DNA of 37,171 bases from Paludibacteraceae bacterium (GTDB taxonomy: Bacteria > Bacteroidota > Bacteroidia > Bacteroidales > Paludibacteraceae): positions 1-37,171 of the forward strand of contig JAFZGC010000005.1 of assembly GCA_017555595.1 (NCBI GenBank). Reading direction: 5' to 3'. The notes under the pieces were generated by a model. It was not told where the DNA came from and did no database searches. It was given only the letters and a program-made list of their open reading frames with translations. Shown piece by piece: positions 1 through 7,731 of the stretch (its first letter is position 1; every line of letters begins with the position of its first letter). Position numbers and translations under genes: made by a program.

Positions 1-2730
1 ATCGTAGTCAAAGCTAATGCCGTCGATGTCAATGAGTTCGAGCTGGGTATTGCTGCTTTTGGCAACAGGGAAAGCGATGGCGTAGTCAGCCGTGGTGATA
101 CCATCTTCTGCCACTACGTGGATAGTGGTCGTTTGGTTGAGACCAGGACTGTTCACAGTGATGGTCTGTCCCAGCGAATTAGCTACAGGTACCACCGATG
201 GCACTTGTGCAGTACGCCATGGGAGACTGTAGGTATAGGTCTGAGCAGCAGGGTTCTCCTGATACAACGCGCCATTGATATAGATAGCCGCCAGAGACGC
301 GTCGTTCGACAATTGGAAGGAATCTACAGCAAACTCAGGGATAGCAGGTTCGGAAGCCGAAGTGAAGATAATAGTATATTCAATAGGTGTACCTACCTCG
401 GGTTGAACCGAGATACGCGCTGTGCCGAAACTATTTGGTTGTGTGATATTTACCTTTTGGTCGGGACTTTGGTCCACGGTGATGTCTGGAATCAGGTCTT
501 GCTCCAGCGAGACGATATAGCTGAGTTGCTCAGGGGTGAAGTCGGCTAGACTGTCGCCGTCGAGGTAAATCATCTTCAGCAACGCATTGGCAGATTTCTC
601 CACCTCGAAGGTCAGTGTATAGACACGTGACGAGCCGTCGCCAGCCTTGACCACGATGCGAATGGTGCGTGTGGCAGCGCTGGTATTGAGCGTAATGGTC
701 TGATACTCATCGCCTGGAGTGTAAGTCACGACAGGCAAGGTGGTTGTGCCAGCAGGCAGGGTGAGGGTGTAGTTGAGCGTGTCCGGGTGGAAGCCGTCGA
801 GCGGAGTACCATCGAGTGCAATGCCCAAGAGGGCGTTGTTGGATGACTTTTCAGTGGAGAAAGTCAAACGATAAGTGACGGTATTGCCTGCGGCAGCTGT
901 AACCACGATACGGGTGGTGCCGTCCACGCCGCCCTCGGTGAGATTTACCATTTGGTAAGGGTCGCCCTGTGTCCAAGTGATAGCGGGTAGGGCGGTGGTG
1001 CCGATAGGCAGGGTGATGGTATAGCTGGTCTTCTCTGGAGAGAAATCCTCGATAGGCAGACCGTCGAGCGAGATGCCTGCTAGATAAGCATAGGAAGACG
1101 CCTCGATCTTGTAGGTCAGTTTGTAGGTGCGGGTGTCTTGTGCCGCAGGAGCAGAAACGGTGATTTGTGCACCCTCTTCTATATTATTCTTGGTAAGTGT
1201 GATTGTCTGCGCCCCCTCTGCGTATGCTGATTGCCATGTGATGATAGGCGCTTCGGTAGTACCAAGAGGTAGAGAGATGGTGTAGTTGTTCTTGGTAGGG
1301 GTGAAGCCAGGCAGGAGTTCTCCGTCGATGTAGATGGCCTGGAGAGTGTTGTCGGATAGTTGTGCAACGGAGAAGTTTAGGGTGTAGGTATTGGTGGTAG
1401 CACCGTCGGCAGCGGCTACGTGGATAGTAGCAGATCCTGTGGTGCTGGTGGCTGGTGTGATAGTCACAGTAGCGCCTGCGTCCTGCGCAGTGGCAGTTAC
1501 CACAGGAATGTCGGTGGTGCCATAAGGCAGTTGCACATTGTAGGTGTTGAGGTAGGCGTTGAAGCCCGCGATGGTGGTGCCGTTGACTTGAATATCAGCC
1601 AGACGTGCGTTGTTGGACGCCGCGGAAACGAACTTGATCTTGTAGGTGGTGGTGCTGCTGCCGTCGGTGGCATTGACCTGAATAATCATTGGTTCGCCGT
1701 CGATCGTGCCTTGTTGGAGGATCTGGAACTCGCTGTCGCTGAGTCGGCGACCCGGGAAAGTGGCTTTGTCGCCGCGCGCATTGGTGAGCGAACCTACGCC
1801 GCGCACACCAAACACAGTAGGAATTTCGGTGGCTTTGCCCATTGAATAGACTTGCTCCTCCGTGCTATTAGGATTGAAGGCCTTCCACTCGCGGTCGCGG
1901 ATATAGAGTTTGTCGATCTTGGATGAATAGATGAGTTCTATATCATCTACGTAGAGTGAGTTGCCTACGTAGAGACCATCGTTAGCACGGAAGTTAGGGT
2001 AGTTGGATGCGGAGAAGATCATGTTCATCATCGTAGGTACCTCATCGTTCATGTAGTAGATAGGTACGCGTATGTTGGTCCATTCGCCGTACTGCTTCTT
2101 CTCGCGCCACATGCCCTCGGCTACTTGAGTGGCTTTTTGGTCAGTACCACATTCGTTGGCATTGAGGGCGATTCGAATATCGCTCTCCTCGTTGATTTGG
2201 CTGACGGAAGTACAACCATTGTTTTTGTTTTTATATTTGCTAGCTTTGGCAGTGCCAGACCATGCGTAATAGAGCAGGTAGAAATCCTCTTTATCGGTGT
2301 CGTTGCCAGTGCGTTTGATCCATACAGACATGGTGTCGGGGCGGTGTGTCCATGTGATACCACCTGAAGTACCAGCGGTAGCAGTACCTACACTGAGACC
2401 TTCTAGATATGTCCATGGGTTGCCTAGGGCGAAGTAGCCAGGCGATGTTTCTGTAATACCAGCTGCGCCCACTTCGGTATCTTGCACCATCAGTGAGTTG
2501 GAACCAGTATGACCGCTCTCTTGGTGCGCAAAGTTAAAGCGCATGGTAGAGCCCAATACCTCTTGGGTGACATGGCTAGCGTTCCAACCTTTGGGCTGAC
2601 TCTCTCCATCATACTTCTCGCCAGACCAATCTTCGAAGCCAGAGTTGGGGACTTGTTGCGCGTAAATTAGGTTGCTACCTGCCAAAACGAGCAGCAACAT
2701 TGTCAATAGAAAAGTGTAGATTTTCTTCAT
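1..2730 (-). CDS. Secreted PCMD / cadherin-like repeat surface protein (3' end off window)
   Basis: The reading frame is open from an ATG at 2730 to the left edge (910 codons, no stop), so the C-terminus is missing. It starts with a signal peptide (MKKIYTFLLTMLLLVLAGS, cut near YAQQ). Residues about 25-270 start with NSGFEDW and PKGW, the pattern of the Bacteroidetes PCMD (putative carbohydrate metabolism) beta-sandwich domain. After that come about seven units of 80-95 residues, with an eighth cut by the edge. Each has a short LxxIxxDG strand, a GFxP..xYxxxLPxGTT turn and a closing Y.LxF.V strand, as in cadherin-like/Ig-like bacterial repeats. I infer a cell-surface or exported glycan-binding or adhesion protein; a T9SS or anchor signal may lie beyond the edge. 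No catalytic motif is visible. A consensus promoter lies upstream at 2817-2848. The large plus-strand ORFs over this region are shadows. Confidence 0.85.
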   Translation of the reverse strand, partial: MKKIYTFLLTMLLLVLAGSNLIYAQQVPNSGFEDWSGEKYDGESQPKGWNASHVTQEVLGSTMRFNFAHQESGHTGSNSLMVQDTEVGAAGITETSPGYFALGNPWTYLEGLSVGTATAGTSGGITWTHRPDTMSVWIKRTGNDTDKEDFYLLYYAWSGTAKASKYKNKNNGCTSVSQINEESDIRIALNANECGTDQKATQVAEGMWREKKQYGEWTNIRVPIYYMNDEVPTMMNMIFSASNYPNFRANDGLYVGNSLYVDDIELIYSSKIDKLYIRDREWKAFNPNSTEEQVYSMGKATEIPTVFGVRGVGSLTNARGDKATFPGRRLSDSEFQILQQGTIDGEPMIIQVNATDGSSTTTYKIKFVSAASNNARLADIQVNGTTIAGFNAYLNTYNVQLPYGTTDIPVVTATAQDAGATVTITPATSTTGSATIHVAAADGATTNTYTLNFSVAQLSDNTLQAIYIDGELLPGFTPTKNNYTISLPLGTTEAPIITWQSAYAEGAQTITLTKNNIEEGAQITVSAPAAQDTRTYKLTYKIEASSYAYLAGISLDGLPIEDFSPEKTSYTITLPIGTTALPAITWTQGDPYQMVNLTEGGVDGTTRIVVTAAAGNTVTYRLTFSTEKSSNNALLGIALDGTPLDGFHPDTLNYTLTLPAGTTTLPVVTYTPGDEYQTITLNTSAATRTIRIVVKAGDGSSRVYTLTFEVEKSANALLKMIYLDGDSLADFTPEQLSYIVSLEQDLIPDITVDQSPDQKVNITQPNSFGTARISVQPEVGTPIEYTIIFTSASEPAIPEFAVDSFQLSNDASLAAIYINGALYQENPAAQTYTYSLPWRTAQVPSVVPVANSLGQTITVNSPGLNQTTTIHVVAEDGITTADYAIAFPVAKSSNTQLELIDIDGISFDYD

Positions 2731-2816
2731 TTAAAAATATGCTTTTTGTTAATATTCTGTGTTGTTTTTTAAGATTTATAAGATAAAAAGTGCGCATATA
2801 AATCCAAAATACGCTG

Positions 2817-2848
2817 CAAAATTAATATAAGTATTTGGAATATGCAAA
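2817..2848 (-). promoter_or_regulatory. Bacteroidetes -33/-7 promoter of the surface repeat protein
   Basis: On the minus strand TTTG (2848-2845), a 20-nt spacer and TAATTTTG (2824-2817) match the Bacteroidetes -33/-7 consensus exactly. The predicted start near 2811 gives a leader of about 80 nt before the ATG at 2730. It separates this gene from recF, which ends at 2933. Confidence 0.7.
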
Positions 2849-2932
2849 TTTCTCACGTGCGCATGCTCGCGATTATTAAAGAAAGGTACTTTTTTCCAAA
2901 GAAATGGAATTTTTTTCTGTATCGGGTATCGG

Positions 2933-4030
2933 TTATAGGCTATTGAATTGACCGTTGGATACTTGAAAAACAGATGCAAGGTGCGGCATCATGTCCAGCA
3001 TGTTGGTTAGATGCTGGCGGTCGGTATCAGTAATGAAGATTTGCCCAAACTTTTCGCTACTCACCAAGCGAATAATGCGTTCTACACGCTCTGCGTCTAG
3101 TTTGTCGAAAATGTCGTCTAATAGCAATATGGGCTTGCCCAGGAAAATTGCCTGTCCTAGTTTCATGGCTAGTAGATAGGATTTTTGTTGTCCTTGGCTA
3201 CCTACGCGCTTGAGTGGATATTCGCCTAGACGCATATCCAATTCGTCTTTGTGAATGCCTTGTGTGGTCCAACCTACCGCTATATCGCGCTGGCGTGTGC
3301 GTGCAAATGCCTCCAGCAAGTCACGTTCTTGTAGTTGCGATATATATTGTAATGACACTTGTTCACTATCGCCCGAAATGGCAGCATACATTTCTTGAAA
3401 TGCAGGACCGAAATGCAGGATAAAATCAGTGCGCTGCTCGTAGATATACATAGCATGCTCCACCATCTGCATCTCAATCACTTCGAAGAGTTCGATGGGG
3501 GCTTGCTGTGGATGGTCCTCGTATTGCTTGAGCAATGCATTGCGTTGTTTGAGTAGTACATTGTATTGTATAAGGTGCTCAAGATAGGCCTTGTCGTATT
3601 GTGAGACGACGCCATCCATGAACCGCCGACGCTCATCGCTACCCTCGCTAATGAGTTCGCTGTCTTGTGGGCTGACCATGACCAGCGGAATGAGTCCGAT
3701 GTGTTCAATGAGGCGTTTGTAGTCTTTCTTGCCGCGGCGGAATTGCTTCTTCACTCCGCGTTTGATACCGCACGAGATGACTTCTTCTTCCGCAGCGTGG
3801 TCAAAGATATAGCGCCCTTGAATCATGGCCATGTCCTCGTCGTGCGTAATGTTCTGACTGTCAATTGTATTATAGGCGGATTTGGTGAAGCTGAGGTAGT
3901 AGATGGCATCCAGCAGATTGGTTTTGCCTTGACCGTTGAGCCCTACAAAGCAATTGAGCTTATCCGAGAAACGAAGTGTTGTTTCTCGGATATTCTTGTA
4001 GTTGATTATGCTGATTTCGTTTAATATCAT
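2933..4030 (-). CDS. recF: DNA replication and repair protein RecF
   Basis: A 365-aa SMC-like ATPase of normal RecF length. RecF binds gapped DNA at stalled forks and, with RecO and RecR, loads RecA onto SSB-coated single strands. Walker A is G30-LNGQGK-T37, the ABC-type signature is near 276-284 (VGSQGQQKS), and Walker B is ILLLDD at about 301-306. The N-terminus (MILNEISIINYKNIRETTL) is the standard RecF start. The gene begins 9 nt after the stop of the sigma-54 response regulator, with no promoter between, so the two are probably co-transcribed. That is an unusual partner: recF more often sits with dnaA/dnaN or a DUF721 gene. The 67-aa ORF past its end (2776-2979) is not supported. Confidence 0.96.
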   Translation of the reverse strand: MILNEISIINYKNIRETTLRFSDKLNCFVGLNGQGKTNLLDAIYYLSFTKSAYNTIDSQNITHDEDMAMIQGRYIFDHAAEEEVISCGIKRGVKKQFRRGKKDYKRLIEHIGLIPLVMVSPQDSELISEGSDERRRFMDGVVSQYDKAYLEHLIQYNVLLKQRNALLKQYEDHPQQAPIELFEVIEMQMVEHAMYIYEQRTDFILHFGPAFQEMYAAISGDSEQVSLQYISQLQERDLLEAFARTRQRDIAVGWTTQGIHKDELDMRLGEYPLKRVGSQGQQKSYLLAMKLGQAIFLGKPILLLDDIFDKLDAERVERIIRLVSSEKFGQIFITDTDRQHLTNMLDMMPHLASVFQVSNGQFNSL

Positions 4031-4039
4031 GGTAGATAT

Positions 4040-5206
4040 TTAAACATACAAATTCACATCTTCTGCCGTGATAGTATCACCCGATAAGATAATCAAACGC
4101 TCTACTACATTGCGCAGTTCGCGGATGTTGCCAGGCCAATGATGTTGTTGCAGCGATTGGATGGCTTCCTCCGTGATGGATTTGGTTTTCCAGCCCTGTT
4201 CGGCGCATATGAGTTGAATGAAGTGGTTGACCAACAGCGGAATATCTTCTTTACGATCTTTCAGGTCTGGTACCTGAATAGGGATGACGTTGAGACGGTG
4301 GAAAAGGTCTTCGCGGAAGTTGCCTTTCTCAATCTCTTGTTTCAGATTCTTATTGGTGGCGGCAAGCACGCGCACGTTAACTTTGATGGTTTTGTCGCTA
4401 CCCACGCGTGTGATTTCGTTCTCTTGCAAGGCGCGTAGCACCTTGGTTTGGGCGGAGAGACTCATATCGCCAATCTCATCCAAAAACAGCGTTCCCCCAT
4501 CGGCTTGCTCAAACTTACCTGCACGGTCCTTGACTGCGCCAGTAAAACTGCCTTTCATATGGCCAAACAGTTCGCTTTCAATCAGTTCGCTGGGGATAGC
4601 CGCACAATTGACCTCTACCATTACTGCATTGGCGCGCTGGCTATTCTCGTGAATGAGGTGCGCTACCACTTCTTTGCCCGTGCCATTGGAACCTGTGATA
4701 AGTACGCGTGCTTCCGTGGGAGCTACCTTGTCTATTATGGCGCGCACGCGAGCAATGGCAACGCTATCACCTATCATTTGATTGCGTTTCCCCACCTTTT
4801 TGCGTAGCACTTTGGTCTCTTGGACGAGAGACTTGTGGTCTATAGCGTGCTTGGTGGTTACTAATAATCGATTGAGATCCAGCGGTTTCTGTATAAAGTC
4901 GAAGGCTCCACCTTTCAGCGATTCCACGGCTGTGTCCACAGAGCCATGCCCCGTGATCACCACTATAGGGGCTTCGTCGGAATTCTGTTGAGCCATGCCT
5001 TCGTGATAGGCTTGCAGAAACTCCATTCCGTCCATCTCAGGCATCTTGATATCGGTGAAAATGAGGTCAAAAGCGTTGCTCAATGCACGCTCTAAACCGA
5101 TACGACCATTCTCGGCAACTTCCACTGTGTAACCCTCAAATTCTAAAATCTCCTTGAGCGTGTTGCGTATGGCACGCTCATCGTCTATTACAAGAATTTT
5201 AGCCAT
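4040..5206 (-). CDS. Sigma-54-dependent response regulator (NtrC family) lacking HTH domain
   Basis: A receiver domain is followed by a sigma-54 AAA+ activator domain. Numbered from the upstream ATG at 5218, the phosphoacceptor is D56 (FTDIKMP) with K111-equivalent KP at 111-112, Walker A is GSNGTGKE (176-183), the sigma-54 contact loop is GSFTGA (223-228), Walker B is GGTLFLDEIG (241-250) and the arginine finger lies in FREDLFHRLN (301-310). The protein stops right after the AAA+ lid (ending DVNLYV), so the Fis-type HTH usual in NtrC proteins is absent. I prefer the ATG at 5206 (MAKILVIDDE, 388 aa). The -7 box at 5226-5233 puts transcription start near 5220, almost on the ATG at 5218. No partner histidine kinase is in the window. 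recF follows after 9 nt. Confidence 0.92.
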   Translation of the reverse strand: MAKILVIDDERAIRNTLKEILEFEGYTVEVAENGRIGLERALSNAFDLIFTDIKMPEMDGMEFLQAYHEGMAQQNSDEAPIVVITGHGSVDTAVESLKGGAFDFIQKPLDLNRLLVTTKHAIDHKSLVQETKVLRKKVGKRNQMIGDSVAIARVRAIIDKVAPTEARVLITGSNGTGKEVVAHLIHENSQRANAVMVEVNCAAIPSELIESELFGHMKGSFTGAVKDRAGKFEQADGGTLFLDEIGDMSLSAQTKVLRALQENEITRVGSDKTIKVNVRVLAATNKNLKQEIEKGNFREDLFHRLNVIPIQVPDLKDRKEDIPLLVNHFIQLICAEQGWKTKSITEEAIQSLQQHHWPGNIRELRNVVERLIILSGDTITAEDVNLYV

Positions 5207-5225
5207 AAATTTGTACAATTTTGCG

Positions 5226-5257
5226 CAAAGGTACTGCTTTTTTACAGAAAAAGCAAA
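5226..5257 (-). promoter_or_regulatory. -33/-7 promoter for response regulator-recF
   Basis: Minus strand: TTTG (5257-5254), 20-nt spacer, TACCTTTG (5233-5226). Its position decides the response regulator start in favour of the ATG at 5206. It lies back to back with the promoter of the plus-strand gene at 5345; the two -33 elements are only 5 bp apart, so the promoters may interfere or share a regulator. Confidence 0.75.
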
Positions 5258-5262
5258 TTTTT

Positions 5263-5294
5263 TTTGTATATATCATAGAAAAGTGGTAACTTTG
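5263..5294 (+). promoter_or_regulatory. -33/-7 promoter for the secreted protein at 5345
   Basis: TTTG (5263-5266), 20-nt spacer, TAACTTTG (5287-5294), followed by an AT-rich leader of about 45 nt to the ATG at 5345. It diverges from the response regulator promoter at 5226-5257. Confidence 0.75.
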
Positions 5295-5344
5295 CAGGGT
5301 AATTTGAAAAATATTAACAATTAACTAATAAAAATTCAAAGCGT

Positions 5345-6835
5345 ATGAAAAAAATTACTCTTTTTCTTTCTGCAATCCTCTTCTCTGTGATGAGTTTTGC
5401 TGGTTTAGGCGAAGGTTACACTAAGGTAACCGACATTACTACATTGTCTGCTGGCGACAAAGTGGTACTTTACTGCGACGACGCTGCACTTGGAATTACT
5501 GGTTGGGATGGTAATAAAACTGCCACCGCTGCTGCCGATGGTTGGGTGGAGTATGTTGTAGAAGCTGCTGATGGTGGTGTTCTCCTTAAAGATGGAGAGC
5601 AATATGTAGGACTAACAGCAAAGAATCGCTTTGACTACACTGCTACAGGTAGTGTGTGCAAGGTAACAGCCGAAGGTATTTTGTACATTACCTTGGAGGC
5701 TGATGGTAAGGACTATTTGCTGTATGAGAATGCAAACAACGGTAGCCCTCTTTATCGCATGTATGTTGATAAAACAGGTAATGCTCAATACAAGCCATTC
5801 TATATGTATTTAGTTGGCGAAGGTGGCGGCAATGGTGAGAATCCTGGTGGTGAAACACCTGAAACAGAGGTGGATGTAACAGGTTTGGACTATGCTATGG
5901 CTTTCTATGAGGAAGAGGATGGTTTTGCATATTGGGAGATTCAGCTCTTTAATGAAGATGCTACTGGCGAGAATATCGAATATCCTATCGCTGTTGTGGC
6001 TGTAGAGGCAAAGAGCAAAACTGCCCTCAATGGCACATACGACATGCTGCTTGCTGTATATGCAACTGGCGAAGATGAAGAGGGATATCTTGATGGTGTG
6101 TATATGAGCGAGGATGCTGCTGGTACATTGACTATCAAGAACGTAGATAACGAGGGTACCTATTCATTTGTAGGTTCTTTCGTAGGCGAGGATGGCAAGA
6201 CATACAAACTGAACACCGAATCATTTATAATCTGGGTAGAGGATGGCGCTACTGGCGATGAGATTGAATTGAACGAGGATGGTGGCAACACACCAGGTAA
6301 TGATCTTGTAACTCCTCCTGCAGGTGGTACAGTGACCTTCGATGCAGATGTAGATAAGGGTAATGCTTCTGAGGATTCTGCTAACCAAACTCCATACACC
6401 GTAAGCAAGGATGGTATTACATTGGATGTAACCAAGGGTATTATTGGTGTTTATAACAACGAGTGCCACTATCGTGTTTACAAGAACGAAACTTTGACAT
6501 TGACTTCAACGGTAGGTACTATCGTTAAAGTAGAGTTTACTTGCACCGCTAACGACGATGCTAAGTATGGTCCTGGTTGCTTCGTAGCTAATGTTGGCGA
6601 TTATACTTACTCGGGTGCAGTAGGAACTTGGACTGGTAACGTAGCTAGTGTGGAATTTACTGCAACTACCAACCAAGTACGTGCTACACAGGTAATTGTG
6701 ACAATCGCATCTGGCATTACTGGCGTAGAAAATGTAACTACCGTTGAGATTCCTGTTAAGGTAATGCAAAATGGTCAGTTGATGATCATTAGCGGTGAGA
6801 ACGTTTACAACGTGATGGGTGTACAAGTAAAGTAA
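5345..6835 (+). CDS. Secreted multidomain protein with T9SS-like C-terminal tail
   Basis: A 496-aa protein with a signal peptide (MKKITLFLSAILFSVMSFA). Three parts are visible. Residues about 20-165 form a beta-rich region with YTKVTDITTLSAGDKVVL. A Gly/Glu-rich linker leads to a second beta domain (about 180-315). After another linker, about 325-460 resemble the Bacteroidales beta-sandwich that begins with a TVTFDAD strand and contains YRVYKNETLTLTS. The C-terminus ends GENVYNVMGVQVK, like the YNxxGxxV end of type IX secretion sorting domains; this is inference, since the tail is short. Charged residues are mainly acidic. No catalytic residues are recognisable; a binding or surface-layer role is plausible. 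It is a single-gene unit: its own promoter lies at 5263-5294 and a terminator at 6860-6891. Confidence 0.85.
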   Translation: MKKITLFLSAILFSVMSFAGLGEGYTKVTDITTLSAGDKVVLYCDDAALGITGWDGNKTATAAADGWVEYVVEAADGGVLLKDGEQYVGLTAKNRFDYTATGSVCKVTAEGILYITLEADGKDYLLYENANNGSPLYRMYVDKTGNAQYKPFYMYLVGEGGGNGENPGGETPETEVDVTGLDYAMAFYEEEDGFAYWEIQLFNEDATGENIEYPIAVVAVEAKSKTALNGTYDMLLAVYATGEDEEGYLDGVYMSEDAAGTLTIKNVDNEGTYSFVGSFVGEDGKTYKLNTESFIIWVEDGATGDEIELNEDGGNTPGNDLVTPPAGGTVTFDADVDKGNASEDSANQTPYTVSKDGITLDVTKGIIGVYNNECHYRVYKNETLTLTSTVGTIVKVEFTCTANDDAKYGPGCFVANVGDYTYSGAVGTWTGNVASVEFTATTNQVRATQVIVTIASGITGVENVTTVEIPVKVMQNGQLMIISGENVYNVMGVQVK

Positions 6836-6859
6836 TCATCCTAGGTAAATATAAAAATA

Positions 6860-6891
6860 GGCTACCAGTTGTTGCTGGTAGCCATTTTTTT
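6860..6891 (+). terminator. Bidirectional rho-independent terminator
   Basis: A perfect 9-bp stem GGCTACCAG (6860-6868) / CTGGTAGCC (6875-6883) with loop TTGTTG, followed by A and seven T. On the other strand the hairpin is followed by TATTTTTAT. It therefore serves both the secreted protein ending at 6835 and the convergent ArdC-like gene ending at 6912. Confidence 0.85.
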
Positions 6892-6911
6892 AGTGTACGC
6901 GGTGCTAGTGT

Positions 6912-7274
6912 TCAGAGGGCGTTGGCTTCTTTGAAGCAAACTTGCTCGCGGGAGAATAGGAAATCTATTGGGCAATAACGAATACCTTGTTCATTGGTAA
7001 TAGGCTTTCCCCAAAATAGATAAGCATGTTGTCCTTTACGTACAAAGGCTCCTTGCTCTTTCCATTGTTCGTATGTGTGAAACTCAGCATCTACTAGATT
7101 GTAACACTCGCGAAGTAATTGATTACAAGTGTACTTGGTACGGCCTGCGGCTTTGGCCATTTCTTCTAAACCATTAGTAATCGTGCGAAGATGCAGACGG
7201 TAGTTTTGCATACGAGATGGTGTAATTTCGTTTTTTTTGGTGATTCCATTCACCTTTTTGTTGGAAGATGTCAT
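6912..7274 (-). CDS. ArdC-like ssDNA-binding (antirestriction N-domain) small protein
   Basis: A 120-aa basic protein. The C-terminal half carries TYEQWKEQGAFVRKGQHAY followed by LFWGKP, the hallmark strand-turn-strand pattern of the ArdC N-terminal domain (DUF1738 type), which binds single-stranded DNA in conjugative antirestriction proteins. The N-terminal half (about 25-75) is helical. The metallopeptidase-like C-terminal part of full ArdC is absent, so this is a stand-alone N-domain. Such short relatives occur widely in Bacteroidales; an actual antirestriction role is inference. A 37-aa ORF lies 36 nt upstream in the same direction and a -7 box sits at 7469-7476. It may be a remnant of a mobile element, although no integrase is near. 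Confidence 0.7.
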   Translation of the reverse strand: MTSSNKKVNGITKKNEITPSRMQNYRLHLRTITNGLEEMAKAAGRTKYTCNQLLRECYNLVDAEFHTYEQWKEQGAFVRKGQHAYLFWGKPITNEQGIRYCPIDFLFSREQVCFKEANAL

Positions 7275-7310
7275 AATTGTAAAAAATTAAAGAGTGAATA
7301 ATATTTATGG

Positions 7311-7424
7311 TTAATTGTTAACAGTCAAGATTTGCATCCAAATTAGAATGCCGTACATGTTGCTAAAAAAATCTTTTGCGTTAGTTTGCAAGTCTTTTTG
7401 CTCGAAGTTAAATTCTAGTTGCAT
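7311..7424 (-). CDS. Possible 37-aa small protein upstream of the ArdC-like gene
   Basis: The ORF runs from ATG at 7424 to TAA at 7311 and begins MQLEFNFEQKDL. The first half is polar, the second hydrophobic (SNMYGILIWMQILTV), so a small membrane-associated or amphipathic peptide is possible. A TAATTTTG -7 box lies 45 nt upstream, and no other ORF occupies this leader. It would be the first gene of a two-gene unit with the ArdC-like gene. I do not recognise it; its size makes chance a real alternative. Confidence 0.4.
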   Translation of the reverse strand: MQLEFNFEQKDLQTNAKDFFSNMYGILIWMQILTVNN

Positions 7425-7426
7425 AG

Positions 7427-7731
7427 CGATTGTTGTTAATAGTTAGTAATTAATATCTTAATTCGCTGCAAAATTACTATATCAGACTGCTAAAAAATGT
7501 CAGTATCTAAGAAAAAAACAAAAAAAAGTGCAAAAAAATACACTTTTCTTGAAAAAAGTGCATTTTTTAGTTTATAGTTTATAGATTTCGGTAATATCTT
7601 TTTCCTGTCTCTACCGTTACTATTCCGTTATCATTCCGTTACCATCCTTTAGTTTCCCTATAGTTTAACAACCATTTGCGACTTGATGGATAGAAAAATG
7701 AATGTATTTTATATATTTCGATGCAGGGGGG
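7427..7731. other. AT-rich spacer with 11-bp tandem repeats
   Basis: No gene is seen here. The stretch has A-rich runs, two copies of AAAAAAGTGCA (around 7523 and 7552), and a repeat of TTTATAG (7570-7584) that matches the dispersed AGTTTATAG family. CCGTTA occurs three times at exact 11-bp spacing (7614, 7625, 7636). No clear hairpin terminator for clpB was found in the first 60 nt after its stop. Confidence 0.5.
7469..7476 (-). promoter_or_regulatory. Probable -7 box for the 37-aa ORF / ArdC-like unit
   Basis: TAATTTTG on the minus strand matches the -7 consensus, followed by CAGCG. There is no TTTG at the 20-nt spacing (the position reads ACAT), so the promoter is weaker or activator-dependent compared with the others in this window. 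Confidence 0.5.

Noticed and set aside
2776..2979. 67-aa minus-strand ORF after recF
   Set aside because: It overlaps the recF end in another frame and runs through the promoter of the next gene; no fold or start support.
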